From Candidatus Krumholzibacteriia bacterium (GTDB lineage Bacteria > Krumholzibacteriota > Krumholzibacteriia > LZORAL124-64-63), in contig JADGDU010000006.1 of the NCBI GenBank assembly GCA_016744705.1, positions 118,173-182,172 on the forward strand: 64,000 nucleotides of DNA, written 5' to 3'. A model generated the notes under the pieces. It had not been told where the DNA came from and made no database searches. It saw only the letters and a list, made by a program, of their open reading frames with translations. Position numbers and translations under genes: made by a program. Shown here one piece after another: positions 10,401-17,522 of the stretch; the first letter of the stretch is position 1; each line of letters opens with the position of its first letter.

Positions 10401-10754
10401 ACCACTTTCTGTCCTACAAACGGACAACCTTTCCTGGATAAACCCAAATTTCATCTGACGGAAGAAAGCTTCCAAAATGCTGACTTTGGTTTCCATTTCG
10501 TGGGCTCTTCAAGTATGAAGATCAAAACGAAAACGGGAATTTCAATGTTGAAAGTGGATGGAGAAAAATTCCACTATGAAGACAATGATGTTTCTGTCAT
10601 CTTGGATAGTGAAAGTCTGAATGCAGAAAAGGTGACTTTCAAAAATGATGACTGCAACTCAAAAGAATTAATTTCCATCGCTCAGTTTGTTGTGCTTTAC
10701 AAGAATGTTCGCCCAACTACGCCATTTGCCGATCTGGAAATGGAAGTGCGCTGA
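7455..10754 (+). CDS. ygfK: YgfK, multidomain iron-sulfur flavoprotein oxidoreductase
   Basis: This 1099-residue protein resembles YgfK, often annotated as a putative selenate reductase subunit. Residues 1-440 look like a dihydroorotate-dehydrogenase-type barrel. A cysteine-rich segment starts near 455 (CAAAPCMTECP), then a GltD-like module with the FAD motif IGGGPSGLS near 553 and an NAD(P) motif IGAGNSAMDAA near 682. The C-terminus has further cysteine motifs, CLQCDLVC near 913 and a ferredoxin-like CNECGNCTTFCP near 975. In anaerobic urate degraders this protein is reported as essential to the pathway. I infer that it moves electrons between NAD(P)H and a purine-ring intermediate, perhaps as partner of the fused xanthine dehydrogenase. 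The start has GGAGG at good spacing and overlaps hydA by ATGA. Confidence 0.92.
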   Translation: MSSDLFTCTSLESLFKWVFEYDKTGMILGISKALFYIPGQNEPFTMERYGQTLETPLGLAAGPHTQLSQNIICAWLTGGRYMELKTVQVLDELEVTKPCIDMSDEGYNCEWSQELKLHESFDEYLNAWIMLHVLRDKFNLPEDQSGFIFNMSVGYNLEGIMSPTVQKFLDMMADCTELRDKKIEEISAFFPRIKEINIPSEITRNVTISTMHGCPPAETEKIGRYFIEDRKLDTTIKLNPTLLGPEKLREILNDNLGFETVVPDLAFEHDLEYEAGVALIQSLLESAKKVGVAFNIKLTNTLETTNVRQNLPKHEEMVYMSGRALHPISINLAARLQKDFKGKLDISFSGGADCFNISDVLKCGLMPVTICSDVLKPGGYGRMSQYLENIEADFDKVGATSITDYMLKTSGQATLEEAIVANLTQYAEEVTAKAYYNKTEYPYESIKTARDLEFFDCAAAPCMTECPAGQEIPRYLNYVATGDMDRAYQTVLATNPFPNVQGVVCDHACQSKCTRINYEKPLLIREVKRYISDKFERDQLKPEEANGIKVAIIGGGPSGLSCAHFLALSGYEIDLYEAKDFLGGMAADGIPIFRLDDERLKKDVDGILALGVKAHMNTRITKEMFTEIRSKSDYVYIAVGAQQSMPLDITGIDSEGVFDQLSFLSKVRKNETIPTAEKIVVIGAGNSAMDAARTAKRLVGKDGEVAIVYRRTRREMPCDPEEVRGALEEGIQLVELAAPESIVEENGKVKGLMVSRMKLGKPDDSGRARPIKIENSEYVIDADIVIPAIGQKVVLDFLPGNSMTINEKTYETEMADVFGGGDAFRGASSLIHAIGDGQNVAVEIVNRAGKEHLKFHTPTDHRNVDLDHLQVLQARRDFGSGLSEVAPDERINFDLFMSTLSDEEATEESARCLQCDLVCNVCTTVCPNRSNMYYEMKPVVMPVQRAVLTGSNVEIIQDQTVEINQQYQIINIGDYCNECGNCTTFCPTNGQPFLDKPKFHLTEESFQNADFGFHFVGSSSMKIKTKTGISMLKVDGEKFHYEDNDVSVILDSESLNAEKVTFKNDDCNSKELISIAQFVVLYKNVRPTTPFADLEMEVR

Positions 10755-10774
10755 GTCTAGCCAATCGTATCCGT

Positions 10775-10790
10775 GGAATATTAATATTCC
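10775..10790. promoter_or_regulatory. Perfect 16-base palindrome in the ygfK-xanQ gap
   Basis: GGAATATTAATATTCC is a perfect inverted repeat in the 138-base gap between ygfK and the xanthine permease gene, followed at once by a second palindrome, TCAATTGA (10791-10798). An AT-rich perfect dyad at this place could be an operator, for example for the regulator encoded two genes downstream. No promoter hexamers are clear around it. The binding protein is unknown. Confidence 0.45.
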
Positions 10791-10892
10791 TCAATTGAAA
10801 GGAGCTTGACGAGCTACAAGGATGCATCGATTTCGCTCACTTTTTATTGTGTTGGGCAATTCCAACATGAAACCACGTTCAGGAGGCAGTTC

Positions 10893-12308
10893 ATGGCTAA
10901 CGAACAAGCAGTTAACCAACAATCGTCAGAAATCGTATATGGTTTGCATGACAGACCACCGGTGGGGGAAAGTCTGTTTGCCGCAGTGCAGCACTTTCTT
11001 GCCATCATTGTGGGTATTATGACCCCCCCTCTGATCATTGGTAATGCCTTGGGCTTTTCCGCTGATACCACGGCTTATCTCATCAGCATGTCGCTCTTTG
11101 TTTCTGGTATTGCCACATTTATCCAGTGCAAAAGGTTTGGACCTGTGGGTTCCGGACTGTTGAGTATCCAGGGCACTAGCTTTGCCTTCCTGGGCACCAT
11201 CATTGCTATTGGTTTTAATCTGAAGGGTCAGGGGTTGGACGAAAACGCCATCCTGGCCACGATTTTTGGCGTGGCTTTCCTGGCTTCCTTTGTGGAAATG
11301 ATTTTGAGTCGATTCATGCCTTACCTGAGGAAAGTTATCACTCCTCTGGTCAGTGGTATTGTTGTGACTCTGATTGGTCTGTCCCTCATTAAGGTGGGTA
11401 TTTCTGATCTTGGTGGCGGGGTCTGGCTGTTGAATAACAAACCCGAACTCTATGCAAGTCCTACCAACCTGGCTCTGGGTTTCACGGTATTGGGTATCAT
11501 TCTTTTCCTGAACCGGTCCAGTAACAGGTACCTGCGTATGGGCGCCATTGTCATTGGCCTGATCGTGGGTTATTCCATTGCTGCTTACCTTGGAAAAGTC
11601 CCCTTTGCTAAATTGGATGCCGCTCCTTTCTTTGCTGCTCCCCAACCTTTCAAATTTGGCATGTGGAAATTTGACATTGGCTCTTTTATTCCTCTGGCCT
11701 TCCTGTTTGTAATTACAGCAGTTGAGACCATCGGTGATTTAACAGCCACTTCAATGGTTTCCAAGCAGCCCATTGAGGGAAAACAATACGCAGATACCAT
11801 CCAACGGGGTGTGCTTTGTGACGGAACGAACTCGGCCATGGCTGCGTTCTTTAACTGTTTCCCTGTGACCACTTTCAGCCAGAATAACGGCGTGATCCAA
11901 ATGACTGGTGTTGCCAGTCGTTATGTCGGATTCTTCATTGCCGGCTTGTTAGTGATTTGTGGACTTATTCCTTGGTTTGCCACTTTATTCAGCATCATTC
12001 CTAACTCTGTGTTGGGTGGAGCCACTCTCCTGATGTTTGGTACCGTTGCAGCTGCCGGAATCAAGATTATTGCCAGTGCTACCATCAACCGTCGTGGTAT
12101 GATGATTATCGCTGTTTCCATGGGTCTAGGTCTGGGTGTGGCATTTGTGCCTGAAATCCTGAATCCTTTCCCCAATATCGTTAAGAGCATTTTCGGTTCT
12201 TCCATCACAACTGGTGGCCTGACCGCAATTCTTGCCAATGCGATTCTTCCTAAAACTGAAGCGGCTATGGAGCCTGTTGGCGATAACCCCAATGTGGTTG
12301 ACGCCTAG
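10893..12308 (+). CDS. xanQ: XanQ-like xanthine permease (NCS2 family)
   Basis: A 471-residue inner-membrane purine:H+ symporter. The sequence is hydrophobic throughout with the multi-helix pattern of nucleobase-ascorbate transporters. Segments closely resembling E. coli XanQ include TAYLISMS, SGLLSIQGTSFAF, SGIVVTLIGLSLIKVG, IGDLTATSMVSKQPI near residue 280 and the NCS2 signature QNNGVIQMTGVASRYVG near 329. It is less like the uric acid transporter UacT. The frame could begin at a TTG at 10806, but the ATG at 10893 has AGGAGG at ideal spacing and matches the family N-terminus. The product would bring xanthine into the cell for the surrounding enzymes. A hairpin follows the stop codon. Confidence 0.92.
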   Translation: MANEQAVNQQSSEIVYGLHDRPPVGESLFAAVQHFLAIIVGIMTPPLIIGNALGFSADTTAYLISMSLFVSGIATFIQCKRFGPVGSGLLSIQGTSFAFLGTIIAIGFNLKGQGLDENAILATIFGVAFLASFVEMILSRFMPYLRKVITPLVSGIVVTLIGLSLIKVGISDLGGGVWLLNNKPELYASPTNLALGFTVLGIILFLNRSSNRYLRMGAIVIGLIVGYSIAAYLGKVPFAKLDAAPFFAAPQPFKFGMWKFDIGSFIPLAFLFVITAVETIGDLTATSMVSKQPIEGKQYADTIQRGVLCDGTNSAMAAFFNCFPVTTFSQNNGVIQMTGVASRYVGFFIAGLLVICGLIPWFATLFSIIPNSVLGGATLLMFGTVAAAGIKIIASATINRRGMMIIAVSMGLGLGVAFVPEILNPFPNIVKSIFGSSITTGGLTAILANAILPKTEAAMEPVGDNPNVVDA

Positions 12309-12326
12309 TTAACGGATTTGAGACAG

Positions 12327-12354
12327 GGCTCCCGCATTATTTGCGGGAGCCTTT
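12327..12354 (+). terminator. Hairpin terminator or attenuator after xanQ
   Basis: A nine-base-pair perfect stem (GGCTCCCGC with GCGGGAGCC) encloses a seven-base loop and is followed by only three T residues. The next start codon, of the YheO-type regulator, is 14 bases further on. There is no room for a separate promoter after it, so partial read-through is likely. Confidence 0.7.
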
Positions 12355-12368
12355 AACTTGGAGATAAT

Positions 12369-13064
12369 ATGACCTCCCAATCAGATTTCGCTAAACTCAA
12401 AGTCCACTTTACAGATGAGGACAGAGCCATCCTGGAGTCGCACAAATATGTTGCTGATGGCATTGCCTTGTTGATGGGGCTTTACTGTGAAGTGGCGCTT
12501 CACAGTCTTGAAGACCCTGAACATGCAATAATCAAAATTGTCAACCGCCACCACACCAACAGAGATGTGGGGGCCCCGCTAACTGATCATGGTGTCCAGT
12601 TGCTTCTTGAATTCATTGAAAGTAATAAACAGCCCATTTCGTGCTACACCACCATGAGTGCCAGTGGCGAACCCATGCGGTCAGTATTCACTATCATTTC
12701 CAATGCTGGTCGGCCCATCGGCTTGTTGGGTGTTAATTTCAATATGAGGGTTCCTTTTTCTGAATTAATATCAACCTTCAGTTTGTTCAATAATTGTGCG
12801 CAAACACCTGCCAGTGCGGCTCCTCCTACATCTTCCAATAGTATGGAAGATCTTGTACGCAACGCCGTCTCTGGTGTTGTGCATCAAATCAGTACAGATG
12901 CAAGCATTCCCAACCATGAGAAGAACAAATACATTGTTTTTGGTCTGCACGAAAATGGCATTTTTGACATCAAAGGGTCAGTCATTCTGGTGGCGGAAGA
13001 GCTTCATCTTTCGAAATTCACCATCTACAGTTATATCCGCGAATTAAAAGAAAAGTCCAATTGA
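12369..13064 (+). CDS. YheO/DauR-type transcriptional regulator (PAS-like plus HTH)
   Basis: This 231-residue protein has a YheO-type PAS-like sensor region over roughly residues 20-130 (for example MGLYCEVALHSLED and IGLLGVNFNM) and a C-terminal helix-turn-helix over about 180-228 (KGSVILVAEELHLSKFTIYSYIREL region). Members of this family act as DNA-binding regulators that sense small metabolites; DauR, controlling D-arginine use, is a studied example. Its position between the xanthine permease and a PLP enzyme makes it the best candidate for control of the purine genes on both strands. No other regulator gene is seen in the locus. GGAGA precedes the ATG. The gene lies 14 bases after a hairpin. 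Confidence 0.82.
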   Translation: MTSQSDFAKLKVHFTDEDRAILESHKYVADGIALLMGLYCEVALHSLEDPEHAIIKIVNRHHTNRDVGAPLTDHGVQLLLEFIESNKQPISCYTTMSASGEPMRSVFTIISNAGRPIGLLGVNFNMRVPFSELISTFSLFNNCAQTPASAAPPTSSNSMEDLVRNAVSGVVHQISTDASIPNHEKNKYIVFGLHENGIFDIKGSVILVAEELHLSKFTIYSYIRELKEKSN

Positions 13065-13088
13065 GTGAAAGCCCAACAGAGGTAAAAA

Positions 13089-14264
13089 ATGAAATTCAAA
13101 TACAAATGCACCCAGTGCAAGACCGAGTATGACATTGCGGCTGACCTTATGGTGTGTCCGAAATGCACTCAAAAACAAAAGGCAGATGAGCCCGTACGAG
13201 GTATTTTGGAAGTCACCTTAGAAGGCACCGCCAACAGCGATTTTTCAGTCTTCGACTTGCTCCCGGTGGATGAAGAATTTTTTCCTCCCATCCCTGTAGG
13301 GAATACACCTTTGTGGCAGCCAAGTAATATTCGCAAACAAACGGGTTTTATAAATCTGTTCATTAAGGACGACGGGGTAAATCCTACATTCTCTTTCAAG
13401 GATAGGGCTTCGTATTTGGTTTCCGCTTTCGCAAAACAACATGGTATCAACGAGATCGTTTTAGCGTCTACCGGAAATGCAGGATCTTCCATGGCGGGGA
13501 TTGGGGCTGCGGCCGGTCAGGATATCACAATCTTCCTGCCTGAAACGGCACCCGAAGCCAAAATAGTGCAATCGCTTCAGTATGGAGCGCAGGTGTATAA
13601 GGTTAAAGGGAACTATGATCTGGCTTATGATTTCTCCTTGGAATATTCGGCCATAAAGGGTGGGATGAATCGGAACACTGCCTACAATCCTATGACCATC
13701 GAAGGCAAGAAAACCGTATCGTTGGAAATCTTCCAGCAAATGCCAGCTGCCCCGGATTATGTTTTTGTTTCCACTGGTGATGGTTGCATCGTGGCTGGTG
13801 TGATCAAGGGCTTTAAGGACCTGATGAAGTTGGGTTTGATTAAAAAGGTACCGGTGGTTTATTCGGTTCAGGCTGAAAACAGTGATGCGCTGTATCGGGC
13901 TAACCAATCGGGTTCCTTTGAAAACATCCCTACTTCTACGGTTGCTGATTCCATCTGTGTGGATGTGCCTCGTAACGGATATCATGCTCTCAAATTGCTT
14001 AATGATTTTGGTGGGAAAATCATCAAAGTTTCTGATGAAAGTATTATTGAAGCTCAGCACAACCTGGCGTCCAGCTGTGGGCTCTTTTCAGAGCCAGCGG
14101 GTGCTACGGCCTTTGCTGGGTTTATGGCCGTTAAGGGCGATCTGGAAGCTGATGCCAATGTTGTTGTCATCTCAACAGGCAATGGTTTGAAAGATGTGGC
14201 TTCAGCCTTGAAGGGTGTGACTGCACCGGGGAATTCCATTAAAAGCGTTCAGGAAATCCTTTAA
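13089..14264 (+). CDS. Threonine-synthase-like PLP enzyme with N-terminal zinc ribbon
   Basis: A 391-residue fold-type II PLP enzyme. Cysteines C7, C10, C23 and C26 form a likely zinc ribbon. The PLP lysine is K104 in SFKDRAS, and STGNAGSSMAGIGAAAG is the phosphate-binding region. The closest family is threonine synthase, but no homoserine or threonine pathway gene is near. In many urate-degrading clusters the PLP position is taken by YgeX, a diaminopropionate ammonia-lyase of the same fold. I infer that this enzyme may do a related elimination or deamination of a beta-substituted amino acid from purine breakdown. True threonine synthase remains possible. AGAGG precedes the ATG, and the gene ends 23 bases before a strong terminator. 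Confidence 0.82.
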   Translation: MKFKYKCTQCKTEYDIAADLMVCPKCTQKQKADEPVRGILEVTLEGTANSDFSVFDLLPVDEEFFPPIPVGNTPLWQPSNIRKQTGFINLFIKDDGVNPTFSFKDRASYLVSAFAKQHGINEIVLASTGNAGSSMAGIGAAAGQDITIFLPETAPEAKIVQSLQYGAQVYKVKGNYDLAYDFSLEYSAIKGGMNRNTAYNPMTIEGKKTVSLEIFQQMPAAPDYVFVSTGDGCIVAGVIKGFKDLMKLGLIKKVPVVYSVQAENSDALYRANQSGSFENIPTSTVADSICVDVPRNGYHALKLLNDFGGKIIKVSDESIIEAQHNLASSCGLFSEPAGATAFAGFMAVKGDLEADANVVVISTGNGLKDVASALKGVTAPGNSIKSVQEIL

Positions 14265-14286
14265 AAAACTGAATAAATTGGTAAAA

Positions 14287-14315
14287 AAAGAGGGCCCCAA
14301 TGTGGGGCCCTCTTT
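14287..14315. terminator. Bidirectional terminator between converging purine gene sets
   Basis: A perfect 12-base-pair stem, AAAGAGGGCCCC with GGGGCCCTCTTT, has a five-base loop and A/T runs on both sides. It lies between the stop of the + strand PLP enzyme and the stop of the - strand Tsx-like gene, so it can end transcripts from both directions. Confidence 0.88.
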
Positions 14316-14339
14316 GCGTAAGCTACTAGAGCCGGATAT

Positions 14340-15095
14340 TTAGAATACCCATTTACCCATGAACTGTACGTAGTTTTCATCGAGGTCTTTGATACCGTAC
14401 TTGTTGGTCCAGTACTGGTACTCGATACCGGCATAGAAATTACCGGGTTTGTCGGAGAAAGCACCAAGATCAAGAAGCAGTTGGGGCTGGGCGAGGAAGT
14501 TGGCTTCGTGAAAACCACCGGCACTACCTGAATAATCCAGGAAACCACCAAAGGAAAGTTGTGCACTACCCAAGGTGAAAGGAAGGTTCCAGGAAGGGCT
14601 GATCTGGTAAGTGACATCTTCTTTAGAAGGGTCGTTACGAGCAAAAATATTGAGGGCGAAGAATTTGAAGGCAGGGATATCCAGGTCAAAACCAGCACCG
14701 TACAGATACACCCGGCCACCATCATTCACGTTGAGCTCAGTAGCAATCAAAACGTCTTTGACAAAGCCAAATCCAACGTTGCTTCCGGTCATTTTGCTGA
14801 AGCTCAAACGAGGATGCCACTCACCATACAGGCTGGTGTTGACGTCGAAAGGTTGGCCAATGTCGAAGAAGAAAAAGTTGTCACCATATTTCCAGGCGCT
14901 TGCATGTTCAAGGGTGATGATAGTCTTGTCCACGTCCATGGTCGTCATGCCATCTGGGCCAAATGAAAAGTCCTGACTCTTGGTACCATACAGTACTGAC
15001 ATGGCAGTGCTGGACCAGATAGCTGCTAATGAGGATCCAACCCCAAGCATGAGGATGAGTGTGGAAAGTAAGACGATTGTTGCGATTCTCTTCAT
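14340..15095 (-). CDS. Tsx-like outer-membrane nucleoside channel
   Basis: This 251-residue protein has a signal peptide (about residues 1-24, ending SSLAA) and then alternating aromatic-rich beta-strand segments with a C-terminal F (MGKWVF), as in outer-membrane barrels. The pattern fits the nucleoside-specific channel-forming Tsx family: an early WSSTAMSVLYG strand, EHASAWKYGDNFFF and the late GIEYQYW strand. It would let nucleosides or purine bases through the outer membrane. It lies downstream of the BMP binding-protein gene but is separated from it by a terminator and has its own good promoter. AAGGAG precedes the ATG. Confidence 0.85.
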   Translation of the reverse strand: MKRIATIVLLSTLILMLGVGSSLAAIWSSTAMSVLYGTKSQDFSFGPDGMTTMDVDKTIITLEHASAWKYGDNFFFFDIGQPFDVNTSLYGEWHPRLSFSKMTGSNVGFGFVKDVLIATELNVNDGGRVYLYGAGFDLDIPAFKFFALNIFARNDPSKEDVTYQISPSWNLPFTLGSAQLSFGGFLDYSGSAGGFHEANFLAQPQLLLDLGAFSDKPGNFYAGIEYQYWTNKYGIKDLDENYVQFMGKWVF

Positions 15096-15145
15096 AGGAA
15101 TCTCCTTCAGGGTACTAGCGTTTTTCTTGCTGAACGAACTGATAC

Positions 15146-15175
15146 ATTATTCATCTAAAAGGACATGTTTGTCAA
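15146..15175 (-). promoter_or_regulatory. Sigma-70-type promoter of the Tsx-like gene
   Basis: On the - strand, TTGACA (15175-15170) is followed after 18 bases by AATAAT (15151-15146), about 50 bases before the ATG at 15095. The -35 is a full consensus match and the -10 matches five of six. Confidence 0.65.
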
Positions 15176-15244
15176 CTTTTTTTGGCTTATTTTTCAGTCT
15201 TTTTATAAGCTTTTTTTTCTCCTGATATCTTACTAATCCTTTAT

Positions 15245-15280
15245 AAAGAAAGGAGGTGAGCTTAGAACAAACTCACCTCC
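15245..15280 (-). terminator. Terminator after the BMP binding-protein gene
   Basis: Read on the - strand, GGAGGTGAG and CTCACCTCC form a nine-base-pair stem around an 11-base loop, followed by TTTCTTT. It separates the binding-protein transcript from the Tsx-like gene. Confidence 0.72.
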
Positions 15281-15317
15281 CTATAATATTGAAAATAATA
15301 TCAAAAAAGTAATGGAA

Positions 15318-16403
15318 TTATTTGGGCATTTTACCCAAAACACCTTCCACATAATAGTTCATACCCAGAAGGTCATCATCCGTGAGAGACTTTCCAGCTT
15401 CGACGACGATCTTGCCACTTTGGTCTTTGAGAGGACCTTGGAAGGGGTGCAAAGTGCCATTGGCAATAGCCTTGGTGCTGGCTTCCACATGAGCTGCAAC
15501 ATCTGCGGGAACGACAGGGTTGAGAGGAGCCAGTTTGATAGAGCCCTCATTGAGTCCGGACCATTCAGAAGTCGATTTCCAAGTGCCATCAAGAACAGCC
15601 TTAGCGATTTTCACATAGTAGTCACCATAAACATGAGTGGCAGCAGTGAGGTGTGCTTTGGGTCCATATTTGGACATGTCCGAGTGATAGGCGATGGAAA
15701 ATACGCCTTTTTCTTCAGCGGTCATAGTAGGTGCAGTGGAGTCGGTATGATGAGTAATGACATCACAACCCTGGGTGATCAAAGCTTCGGATGCTTCGCG
15801 TTCCTTGCCGGGATCAAACCAGGAGTTAACCCAGATAACTTTAACTTCGACATCAGGGTTTACCGACTTGGCTCCCAAGGTAAATGCGTTGATACCACGG
15901 ATTACCTCAGGAATAGGGAAGGCTGCCACATAACCCAGAGTATTGGATTTGGTCATCTCGCCGGCAACGATTCCAGAAAGGTAACGGGCTTCATAGAAGC
16001 GGCACATGTAGGTGCCAACATTTTTGGCTGTCTTATAACCGGTGGAATGTTCGAACTTAACGTTGGGGAACATTTTAGCCACTTTAAGAGTGGGGTTCAT
16101 GTAACCAAAAGAGGTCGTGAAAATCAGATCGTGGCCACTCTTGGCCAAATCTCTGATCACCCGTTCCGCTTCGGGGCCTTCGGGTACACTGTCGATGTAT
16201 TTGGTTTCAATTTTGTCACCAAGGGCCTTTTCCATTTCCAATCTGCCGAGGTCGTGCTGGTAGGTCCAGCCGGCATCGCCAATGGGGCTAATGTAGACAA
16301 AGCCTACTTTGAGTTTTTCTTCAGCGAGGGCGGACATTGAAAATCCAGCCATGCACGCCAGAAGGACAAAAAAGGATACGACCTGTTTTTTTGTGATTCC
16401 CAT
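15318..16403 (-). CDS. BMP-family ABC transporter substrate-binding protein
   Basis: A 361-residue periplasmic protein of the basic membrane protein (BMP/Med/PnrA) family, whose members bind purine nucleosides or bases. The N-terminus is a signal peptide ending in SALA before EEKLKVGFVY; LLAC at about residue 17 also allows lipoprotein processing. Family landmarks include GDAGWTYQHDLG, FTTSFGYMNP, ARYLSGIVAG and the TQGCDVITHHTDS region. It should deliver ligand to the permease and ATPase encoded just upstream on the same strand. A terminator and a separate promoter element lie between it and the permeases, allowing higher expression of the binding protein. AAGGAG lies about eight bases before the ATG. 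Confidence 0.9.
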   Translation of the reverse strand: MGITKKQVVSFFVLLACMAGFSMSALAEEKLKVGFVYISPIGDAGWTYQHDLGRLEMEKALGDKIETKYIDSVPEGPEAERVIRDLAKSGHDLIFTTSFGYMNPTLKVAKMFPNVKFEHSTGYKTAKNVGTYMCRFYEARYLSGIVAGEMTKSNTLGYVAAFPIPEVIRGINAFTLGAKSVNPDVEVKVIWVNSWFDPGKEREASEALITQGCDVITHHTDSTAPTMTAEEKGVFSIAYHSDMSKYGPKAHLTAATHVYGDYYVKIAKAVLDGTWKSTSEWSGLNEGSIKLAPLNPVVPADVAAHVEASTKAIANGTLHPFQGPLKDQSGKIVVEAGKSLTDDDLLGMNYYVEGVLGKMPK

Positions 16404-16457
16404 CAGCTACTCTCCTTCGAGTAAAACAATATTACTTATCCGGGTGAACTCATAAAA

Positions 16458-16463
16458 ATTATA
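16458..16463 (-). promoter_or_regulatory. Candidate -10 box for the BMP binding-protein gene
   Basis: A perfect TATAAT on the - strand lies about 55 bases before the ATG and after the upstream terminator. No clear -35 hexamer is at 16-19 bases; TTGTAA is 20 bases away. An activator-dependent promoter is possible. Confidence 0.4.
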
Positions 16464-16533
16464 CTAGTCTGAACTGACTGAAATTACAAGAAGCTTTACT
16501 TCTTTTTCCACAAATTTTGGAGCCGTAAAATAG

Positions 16534-16562
16534 AAAAACAGGGAGCAAATAATGCTCCCTGT
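16534..16562 (-). terminator. Terminator after the ABC permease genes
   Basis: On the - strand ACAGGGAGCA and TGCTCCCTGT make a ten-base-pair perfect stem with a five-base loop, followed by TTTTCTATTTT. It closes the long xdhA-to-permease transcript. Confidence 0.82.
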
Positions 16563-16586
16563 CACAAACCTCAATATTCTCGATTT

Positions 16587-17522
16587 TCAGGAATGCGGTT
16601 GGCTTGGGTGATAGGTTACTCCCAATGAAGCCGGCGAGTTCAAGCGGATGGTATTGGGGTCTCTGGAGATAAAGACCAAAACGACAATTGTCGCAAAATA
16701 CGGAAGCATGGAAAGGATTTGGGCGGGAATTTCAATGCCAAATCCCTGCACATGAAACTGGGCAATTGTAATCCCGCCAAAGAGGTAAGCACCAATCATC
16801 ACCCGAGCTGGTCTCCAGGTGGCAAAGACCACCAAGGCTAGGGAGACCCAACCTCTTCCGGCCACCATATTTTCCACCCACATGGGGGTGTAGGCGATGC
16901 AAAGATAAACCCCTCCCAAACCAGCCATGGCCCCGCCAAAGAGAACGGCCAAATACCGAATGGCGATGACATTATAGCCCAGGGCGTGAGCCGACTTGGG
17001 AGCTTCCCCAATGCCGCGCAATATCAAACCGGATTTCGTTTTGAAAAGGAACCAGGAAACACCGGCAAAGAGCAGCAGGGAACAATAGATGAGGATGTCA
17101 AAAGAGAAGAGCAATTCGCCTAAAACGGGGATGTCGCTCAGCAACGGGATATGCAGTTCCGGTACTCCGGACAGAGCCACGCTAGTATAGTCTAATCCCA
17201 GAAATGAGCTGAGGCCCACTCCAAAAATTGTGAGAGCCAAGCCACTGGCCACTTGATTGGCCATGAGGTTCAAAGTGAGGACCGCAAATATTCCCGCCAT
17301 GAGAGCTCCGGCTGCCATCCCACAAATAACTGCCACCAGGATACTTCCAGTGGTGGCCATACCGATGAAGCCACTGATGGCACCCACCAGCATCATTCCC
17401 TCAACACCCAGGTTGAGCACACCGGATTTTTCGGTGACCAATTCGCCAAGGGCCGCGTAGACAAAGGGGGTACCTGAGGCCACGGCGGCCACAAGAATTT
17501 TAATTATGATATCAAAATCCAT
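16587..17522 (-). CDS. ABC transporter permease, BMP/nucleoside type (second permease)
   Basis: A 311-residue inner-membrane permease of the BPD_transp_2 class used by simple sugar and purine nucleoside uptake systems. The hydrophobic pattern indicates eight or more helices, and ELVTEKSGVLNLGVEGMML near the N-terminus is the characteristic motif. The ATG of MDFDIII overlaps the last A of the upstream permease stop (TAATG), so I prefer it to the in-frame start eight codons earlier. It should pair with the 17522-18598 product as a heterodimeric channel. Substrate, by context, is a purine nucleoside or base. Confidence 0.9.
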   Translation of the reverse strand: MDFDIIIKILVAAVASGTPFVYAALGELVTEKSGVLNLGVEGMMLVGAISGFIGMATTGSILVAVICGMAAGALMAGIFAVLTLNLMANQVASGLALTIFGVGLSSFLGLDYTSVALSGVPELHIPLLSDIPVLGELLFSFDILIYCSLLLFAGVSWFLFKTKSGLILRGIGEAPKSAHALGYNVIAIRYLAVLFGGAMAGLGGVYLCIAYTPMWVENMVAGRGWVSLALVVFATWRPARVMIGAYLFGGITIAQFHVQGFGIEIPAQILSMLPYFATIVVLVFISRDPNTIRLNSPASLGVTYHPSQPHS

